From assembly GCA_019096065.1 (NCBI GenBank), contig JAGUCH010000001.1, positions 17,050,001 through 17,114,000 on the forward strand: a stretch of DNA of 64,000 nt, read 5' to 3'. Origin of the DNA: Paracyclopina nana. Lineage: Eukaryota > Arthropoda > Copepoda > Cyclopoida > Cyclopettidae. The position numbers and the translations under genes were made by a program. Positions 57,183-64,000 of the stretch are shown here, piece by piece (positions within the stretch are counted from its first letter, which is position 1; each line of letters opens with the position of its first letter). The notes below the pieces were generated by a model that had not been told where the DNA came from, made no database searches, and was given only the letters and a program-made list of their open reading frames with translations.

Positions 57183-57882
57183 TCATTTTGTCCGAAAATT
57201 TGCGCTATAGATGTAAGTTCATCGAAAATATTTACCTAGTTGTTTTTAGTCCGACTCATTTTGGTGACAAGTACTATACTATCTCCGACCAAACCTATCT
57301 AGTTGTACTATCTCCGAAAAATCTAGTTGCACTTTCTACGAAAATATATGCCTAGCTGTATTTACTCCGAAAACGTTTCACATGAGAAGGACCTGATCAA
57401 CCTGGCCTCTCAGCTCTCACCTAATTTTTGGTTACTCAATTTTTCCAAATTCAGCCATTAAGCCTGCAGGAGAGGTAAGAGAGGTAAAGATATTTGTTTA
57501 AAATTTCACAATTGATGTATTAATTAATTTTTAAAGCTTTCTCATTTTTCTTTGAATCAGCATAGGTTTTCAAAAGTACTTAAAATGTTATGCACTCTAT
57601 TTTGGTTTCTCAAGTTGTTAGGATTTGCCAATACAATTGATGCCTTAGCCTTGAATGAGTCTTTGTTCTTGGCTTTACAGTTTACCCTTAACATGACTGA
57701 CATTTAACCCCATAAAAGGCATATCTGGTCAACTCAATTCGGAGATAATACAACAAGAAGGGTTCAGACATTTTACAACTGAACAATTTATTTCGAAGGT
57801 AGTACAACTAGGCAAAACATTTCGGAGACAGTACAACTAGGCGAGTTCGGACATTTTACAACTAGATTTTCGGACAAAAAAT
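57183..57882. mobile_element. Foldback element with tandem subrepeats in its arms
   Basis: The outer ends are inverted (CATTTTGTCCGAAAAT at about 57184, with its complement near 57865-57882). In the left arm the unit CTAGTTGTACTATCTCCGAA and variants recur between 57230 and 57375. In the right arm the same unit appears in reverse complement (TTCGGAGACAGTACAACTAG and variants) between 57740 and 57860. The 360-bp centre is unrelated. Arms built of short tandem repeats are typical of foldback transposons. Confidence 0.75.
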
Positions 57883-58522
57883 GTTTCCCCAATTGTATGA
57901 CTTCCTACTATTTTTAAGGGCCAAAAACTGCCCGAATAAGCCAGCCAAGAAATGGCTTCTTCTTCAATTCCATTGAAAGGAAATAGCTGCTGATAAATTA
58001 GCTCCACAACAGTGACAGCAGTTTCTGGTTATTAGGGCAGGATTTGTCAGGATTAGCATCATAAAGGGGAGCTCTTCCAAAGCAGCAGTAAAATGATGAT
58101 GTTATCCTTCAATTTTGGGAAGGAATTTAAAAATGCGTTTTTCCTCAAAGCTGTTTGTTGCCAATTGTGAGTTTTCTGGCTTTTTAGACTTTAGCTTACA
58201 TATGCATGATTGCTTGCTATCATGGCATAGTTATGACCTGACTGATCGTGTGACTAAAAGGTGTGGGATTAGTAATAATGTGCAAACTTTGCCAAAGTTT
58301 CCTGTCCGGAAATCAGAGAATAAGTTTCCCTGATCCCAGCTTGGATTGGTGGTGGCAAATTTGATTACTTTTCCGGCATATCAAGCACTCCCCTTCTGAG
58401 AATGGAAAAATTGAGCCTTTTTCTGGCTGAAAACTCCCATTTCCTTTAAAAATGCTTTTGAAAGAAGGCAACTACTTCATCACATTAATATTGCTTCTTT
58501 GCTGAGAGAATGCTCAGATATA

Positions 58523-58676
58523 AGCCCGGTTCCAACACGAGATATCAGCATAGTGTAGTACGGTAAACCAGTTAAGGCAGGTTGAGCTGAGCGCGCGAGC
58601 TAGCTGTGACCTGACTGTGCTAAAAAGTCAAGTTACGTCTCCTGACTATGCTGATTTTCCAAGTTGGAACCGGGCT
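58523..58676. mobile_element. 154-bp palindromic MITE
   Basis: AGCCCGGTTCCAAC at 58523 is matched by its complement ending at 58676, and similarity continues inward (ATCAGCATAGT against ACTATGCTGAT). The ends sit in TATA-type sequence, though the flanking duplication is off by one base. No coding capacity. Confidence 0.75.
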
Positions 58677-59574
58677 ATAGGCAGGCCTATGTTTGACTTC
58701 CACTCGGTGAATGTCTATAACTTTTTTGCAATTGCAACTACACTCATCGAGGAGTGCAAAATGAAAGTAATAGCTCACAGCTTTCATTTTCATTTTCCAT
58801 TGAATAGGTTGTACTGTTGGAAAACTGGCACTTATAAGTTAACTGCGCAATTGGGTACGTACTTCTTTGTGCCTTAGTTTTCCATCAACGGCCTACGTTT
58901 TAGAGGATTTTTTTTGTTCACTGCTCCCTTTGGCATCGCAAGAGATTGTGTCAATTTGTGTGATCTATTTCCTGCTGCCATCTCAGTTGAAGTTTCACTC
59001 AGCATAAGTGCAAATATGTCAATTTGCCAGGATAATGAACATCCTTCCCTTGTGCGATTTCGTCCAATGAATCTGGCTTTTTTGCACACTGAAGCTACAA
59101 AGCATATCTGCAAAGCTTCTTAGTCCAGAAATTGTTTTTATGAGGAGGCTTATGACTACTTTTTGTTTAGCCAAAGTTTTCCAGGAAAATGAGCAGTCCT
59201 CTTCTGCTGTTTCTTCTGGATTTTCCTCTGGTTTTTTTGCTGCTGTCGTCATTTTGCACGCCATTAACGCTCGTGTGAGAAGGCCTTTGTATCGCGCTAG
59301 AAATTCAACATTTATGAAGCTCGAGTTTTTCGGCTGCGCTGCCGTGGAAAATGACCCCAATAGGCCCATAAATTTCCTCGTTTCTACTTTCTCTTTCCAA
59401 AGTCAAAAGTTGAGCTAATTCCCTGTCTTGTTCGCCATTTTGATTTATTAAAGCTTTCTCTTGTGGAAAAGCTTTCCTTCAGTGAATACTTTTTGCTCAT
59501 CATACATTCGATTTTTCCGCCAAATACACTTAAGGGCAATATTGATGATACGTGTGCGGAATTGAGTTACCCTT

Positions 59575-60155
59575 ATCGTTTTCTCGCAATTGGGCTTTGC
59601 TTACGGAGGCTCTGTTAGTAATGATTTTTGCCGCTAGGAGGAGCTAATGATAGCCCAGCTAATAGCAGCGTAGGCTAAGCAGGCTGAAAATTGAATTTCG
59701 ATCTGTTTCTGTTTGCACCTGCTCCGCTACAAGCTCCCGATCTAAAAAATTGAACCTCCGATCAATTTTTAAAGTCAACAGATCTGGTATATTTCAACTA
59801 ATTTACAAATATTTTAGTCTTCTAACTTTTTAAAAGTAAGATTTAATCCAGTTTTGTTGCCATTTTATAGGAACAGTGAGTAATAATTGTGTGCTTTGCA
59901 GGACAATTTGCCCAAGAAAAGCAAGCTTGATACACGGTGGAGCTTTCTGGAAAAGGCAGAAAATCTCTCGTTTCTTGACAAGAACGCCAAATATTTCGTT
60001 TTTAAAAGTCAAAAAGCCAAATGATAACGATTATGCGACGAACTAGTTGAAGCGACTTTGAAAAAGAATCGGAGGTTACTCCTAATGCCATCTTTTTTAC
60101 CTTATTGGGAAAAATGTAACTACACCGTGAGCAAAGCCCAATTTTCGCGTGCATT
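59575..60155. repeat. Inverted-repeat pair, possible MITE
   Basis: CGCAATTGGGCTTTGCTTACGG near 59587 is inverted near 60127-60148 (CCGTGAGCAAAGCCCAATTT). A CGCTAGG motif lies near both arms. The arms are only about 25 bp and no target duplication was identified, so this is a weak call. Confidence 0.45.
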
Positions 60156-62294
60156 GAGTGGCGCTTTCGCCGCTAGGTGTCGCCCTCTTACCAGGATTTT
60201 AATCAGATGGAAAGCAGCGCTCTCTTTTGCGTTGTTGAGTAACTTTGGGTTTGTGCGTCGTACACTGTTGATTCTCTATTAATACTTACGTACACACGCA
60301 ACTTTTTAAGGATATTAAACCTTGTTGCTATCTGATGTTTCCCCAATAATTTTCCGTATCGGTGCTTTTTCATAACTATCACTAGCCTCTTTTTTCCATA
60401 ACGGAGCTGCCTCACTTAAATTAGTAACATGTTGAACTTCTGACCCTTTTAGGGCCGTTCATGGCTTGATTTTATGAATGTTTGTTTGTTTTGCCTGTCT
60501 GGCAACAAACCACAAGCAGAATGCGTCCTGTTGCCGGATTGAAGGTGGCTTTCACTTTATCAGTGGCCAAGGTGAACCCATAATTTGAAGTTAATTTTGA
60601 AAAATAATCCGGCTATCTTTTCTGAGTATAGTATACCCCTCACTCGGTGTGTAATTGCTTTTACACCGCACGTGTGCGTACGCCGAATTTAATGATCCTC
60701 TCGCAGCCTAAAAAAATTGATGAAAGTCCCTCGAGCTGATTCTTTAGTAATTTTTTCGAGCCTTTCTTACCAATTGTGAGTTGAAAGGAAGGTGCAGATT
60801 TATATAGTACAATATCAGGATAATCAGCTTATATTCTCACTGATTTAGTATACCACATTTATTCCATCTAAGTTGAGACTTTGCTTTCTAATATAGAAAA
60901 GATGTGTACTGCTTTCACTTTTGAAAGAAGCATCCATCACCTTGAATTAGGATTATTGCGAGCTCTTTTATCCTTTGAAGTGGACCAAGTTCAAACTGTT
61001 TTGCTCTGCGCTTACTGACAAGATGCTCCTTCCAGTAACTTTCCATGATTAATGGGCCTTTCCTTGGCTACTCCTTAATTCAGTTAATCACCCTAGCTGG
61101 AATTTATGTGTATATTTGTGGCCCACCCGCGACTCTTTTACAAGAGGGTGGTCGCACAACAGTGGGTATTACAAGGCTTACTTACACACCAACAAACCTA
61201 CAATACTAATACGAAAACACCAAGAGAACAAAGTATGAAAAAAGGCTGTTTTTGCATTTTTCTGCCAATATACTTTCAACTGTCCGAGCTAAGCTGGAGT
61301 TGACTTCAATGTGAAAATGGCATCTCGCGCCCGCATTACCCGATGATTTTAATCCGGTGGAGTGAAAAATTGATAGTTTGATCCACAGCAATCACGTTTG
61401 ATGGTTTCGGGCAAGATGTGCCATATAAGGCCTCGGGTCATAGACATGGCTGCACTTCTCTCCTCGTCCTCTTCGCGCGGAGGCCGCTGCTGCACTCCTG
61501 CGCGTCTCACCTCAATAAAGGCAGTAGTAGTAGCGTGTGGCACCTTTTCAAAGCATGAACTCTCTAGATATGTGCATTATTCAGTGACGCCTAAAAATTG
61601 TGCATTTTGTGATTGATGCCAAAAATATGGAAGTCTCCTTGATAAACTACCACAATGAAGAAGCTTCGTGGAGACATCAACTACTTCATTGTCTGGGTAA
61701 GTCATTTTTGATAGACTACTTTTTTTATGATGGATTATTTGCCTACTGCATACATAAGCCTTATTATCAAGACACTTTCACTGCAATCCATCAAGTGAGA
61801 GATGTGGTGGTGTTTTTTATTGCTCTGATTAGCCGCAAAAACAAGCATATACAGTAGGCCTTTTTATTTGTTTTTTCATATCATTCAATTAATTAGGGCA
61901 AAGCCAGCACAACATACTATATCAACTAAATGGCTCCACATTCATGATATTGAGTGCCTTCCATATTGACTTTGGGCTTGACTGCTGAGCATTAAAGTTT
62001 TGAGCACGAGTGTATGAAAAACTTGCAGGCGCCTGTAACTCGTTTTAATATGCTAAGTCTCTTCAACTGCTTAAAAGCCTATTGCAATATTGAAAAGAGA
62101 CCATTATTGTAGCAGTACACAGCTGGTGTTCTGCCTTTCTCGGCTCGTTTTAAATGAAGCCTGCTACTTTTTTTTGTAAACCCAACTTAGCCGGATTAGC
62201 TTCTTCATACTTTAGCACCTGCCCATATTCAAGCAAAAAAAGGCAGAAAATAATTAACATCTTCCCTTGCAGCGCGGAATTTCGTCGGTTAAAG

Positions 62295-62769
62295 ATGCCA
62301 GCCTGGAGTCACCTGCTTCTGCTTCTGCTGACGTGCGCGTGCGCCGGTCAGCACAGGCCAACTCAGCACCTGCACAGACACCAAAAAAGCCATGCATTTG
62401 AGGCTGGCGCACGGACGCGAAGATCTTCTGCTTCCATGCTCTTCAAAAATGACAGCCAATTCAATTATCAATATTATCATGGGGTGAAAGAGCACCACCA
62501 TTCATCCTGGCCCATCAAACGAGTGGCCGAGATTCCGGGTGATATTGTGATTGGTGGGCTGCATATGGTGCACGAGCGGCAAGATCAGCTGATTTGCGGG
62601 CCGGTCATGCCCCAGGGCGGACTGCAAGCAGCCGAAGTGATGCTCTTCACCGTTGACGAGGTCAATAGACGTGGCATCATGCCCAAGGGAATCCAGCTGG
62701 GTACCTACATACTTGACGATTGTGATAAAGACACCTATGGTCTTCAGCAAGCTGTGGATTTCATCAAAG
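62295..62769 (+). CDS. Metabotropic glutamate receptor-like, N-terminal exon, copy B
   Basis: The exon starts at an ATG at 62295 with a signal peptide (MPAWSHLLLLLLTCACAG) and then a His-rich and basic stretch of about 60 residues. It continues with the receptor ligand-binding start: GDIVIGGLHMVHERQD, CGPVMPQGGLQAAEVMLF and LDDCDKDTYGLQQAVDFIKG. It ends in phase 1 at the same residue as copy A (FIKG then GTAGGC). In copy A the same coding region is split by an intron after the NVTLG position, while here it is continuous. The rest of the receptor lies outside the window. Both copies are clearly paralogous. Confidence 0.8.
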
Positions 62770-64000
62770 GTAGGCGGATACAGGGCATGATGCGAGAAGA
62801 GGTGCTTGAAATATATTCTTTGTGCCTGATGCCAGTAGCATTGCAGCAGCCATATTATGGCACTTTGAGGACAGAGAACAAAGTTAATGAATATTTTAGG
62901 CGGCAAGCAAACAAAACTCCCTTGCTAAGCTCTCCCAGCAATTTTGAAATTAAACATACTCACTTACTGAAGGGACTACTGCTTCACTCACCTCTTGAAA
63001 GGATATTAAAAAAGCGAGAAGCTTTGCTCTTCCCATTGTCATTTCTATTGAGCAGAAGGTTAATCAAAAGCCTACCATGTCAATTATAGTATATGTCATG
63101 TTTTGCAGCCAACCTAATCAAGTTTTGCCTGTTTTTCTGCTCTGCATCTAATACTTGAAGCTGGGAAAACATGCCTTGTGTATATGCTATGACCACTTTG
63201 AGGGAAAAAAAGGTTTTTTTCGCTCAGTAAGACTTCTGAAATATGAAGAGAGGCTTCACGTTTCAGTTGCTAGATACGGAAAGGAATATGTAAGCTGCCT
63301 CAAAATCCTGCGACTATTCATCCTGATTCAGGCCTAATGCAGTTTTGGGCTTCCTGGCAGGCAGCATGGTAATAACCTCGACTTCAAAATGTTCTCCAGG
63401 GCAAGATGGGTCATTTAGAAAGCCATCTTAGCGCCTCAATGGCCAATAAACTGCCCTGCTAACAAGGTCACCATTGCGATATGGTGGTCTGCAGAAGATA
63501 TCAATTTTAAGCAATATTCAAGCCTTTCTTTTTCTTTTCGGTGGAGAAGACCACTATTACTGCATCAGTGGGTAATCTAGCCAATAACGAGTTTTGCTCG
63601 TTAGCAGATGTACTTGTTTTTTCTCAGCAAATTTTGGCTAGTGAAGGAGAAAGCTTACCAATACTTTTCTTCATGCTCTCTAATTAGCTGTGCTTGGAAA
63701 AGTCTTCTTGTGGGCTCAAATCTGTGCACTGCTCCAACCAAGTGAAGCTTCTTCATTGGGGACATTATGCAATCTCCTTGGTTATTGGATTAAATGCAGC
63801 TCAAATTGTCCTTGAGATATGAGTGCATATAATAGCCGTGTCACAGCTTATAAAAGAGCCTTGGCGCAAGGCTAAAAACCCCTTAATTTTATAAGAACAT
63901 CCTTTGATGTGTGTGTTGTAAATTGACTCAAGAAAATTGTGTACTTCCCTCTCCATGATTTAAGAGCTTTTTCGTCCGTCTTAAAAGCGCTCAGATGAAG
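62770..64000. other. Probable intron of receptor copy B
   Basis: The stretch begins with a GTAGGC donor. No further receptor exon or other feature was recognised up to the window edge. Confidence 0.4.

Larger units (their letters stand above)
57883..62294. other. Intergenic or intron DNA with small palindromic elements
   Basis: No supported coding exon. It contains a 154-bp palindromic MITE and a weaker inverted-repeat pair, listed separately. An acceptor-like CTTGCAG at 62266-62272, 22 bases before the start codon of copy B, suggests that its 5' leader is spliced. Confidence 0.35.

Noticed and set aside
57030-57210. Possible missing receptor exon with a Ser/Val-rich reading
   Set aside because: The resemblance to the receptor segment with VSSS-type residues is vague, splice sites do not give a consistent phase, and it runs into the foldback element.
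59140-59418. Plus-strand 92-codon frame, and its minus-strand partner
   Set aside because: No splice, promoter or family evidence, and composition is like the surrounding noncoding DNA.
1-64000. CRISPR arrays, operons, rRNA genes
   Set aside because: None seen. Introns, TATA/initiator promoters and transposon types show this is eukaryotic nuclear DNA.

Overview
The window is eukaryotic, animal nuclear DNA. It has short GT-AG introns (about 52-75 nt where no repeat has inserted), TATA plus TCAGT/TTCAG-like initiators, long AT-rich noncoding stretches, many palindromic DNA transposon relics, two LTR-retroelement blocks, and exons of metabotropic glutamate receptors and of a secreted Cys-module/CUB protein. 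The compact introns and arthropod-style initiators suggest a protostome, perhaps a small crustacean or other ecdysozoan. I cannot name the species.

Layout. 0-8.9 kb: a divergent Ty3/Gypsy-like element cut by the left edge, encoding Gag, protease-RT-RNase H, and an integrase with a very long tail. 8.9-10.5 kb: broken env-like reading frames. 10.5-19.4 kb: an unusual block holding a spliced minus-strand transcript unit, a minus-strand three-exon membrane protein, a plus-strand 432-aa protein of unknown family and an envelope-like glycoprotein gene broken by two frame changes. Several of these have their own TATA boxes. The block may be accessory cargo of the same retroelement or a separate endogenous virus. 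19.4-25.1 kb: two mariner-like MITEs, AT-rich DNA and a decayed MULE with a transposase fragment and an OTU-like fragment.

25.4-29.3 kb: the metabolic highlight, a seven-exon gene predicted to fuse a sugar-phosphate cyclase of the demethyl-4-deoxygadusol synthase type to an O-methyltransferase. Together these two enzymes make 4-deoxygadusol, the core of mycosporine and gadusol sunscreens. The gene faces a small tail-anchored membrane protein gene (29.3-29.7 kb, minus). 31.5-37.0 kb: an 11-exon secreted protein gene with a tandem array of PAN/apple-like modules and a CUB-like end. The same roughly 400-bp mobile repeat sits in an intron of this gene and, inverted, in an intron of the sunscreen gene.

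39.8-49.1 kb: a complete, recently inserted Gypsy element. It has 245-bp LTRs with one difference, a 4-bp target duplication, three tandem tRNA-like hairpins in the leader, an internal TATA/TCAGT promoter, a tiny intron directly after the gag start codon, an intact Gag-Pol frame and a shattered env. 50.8-53.7 kb and 62.3-62.8 kb: two paralogous 5' exon sets of metabotropic glutamate receptors. Both end at the same residue and phase, and no downstream exons were recognised in the window. They are either separate tandem genes or alternative 5' ends of one gene.

Limits: everything was read by eye. No alignments, profile searches or RNA data were available, and splice sites are predictions from GT-AG and phase consistency.
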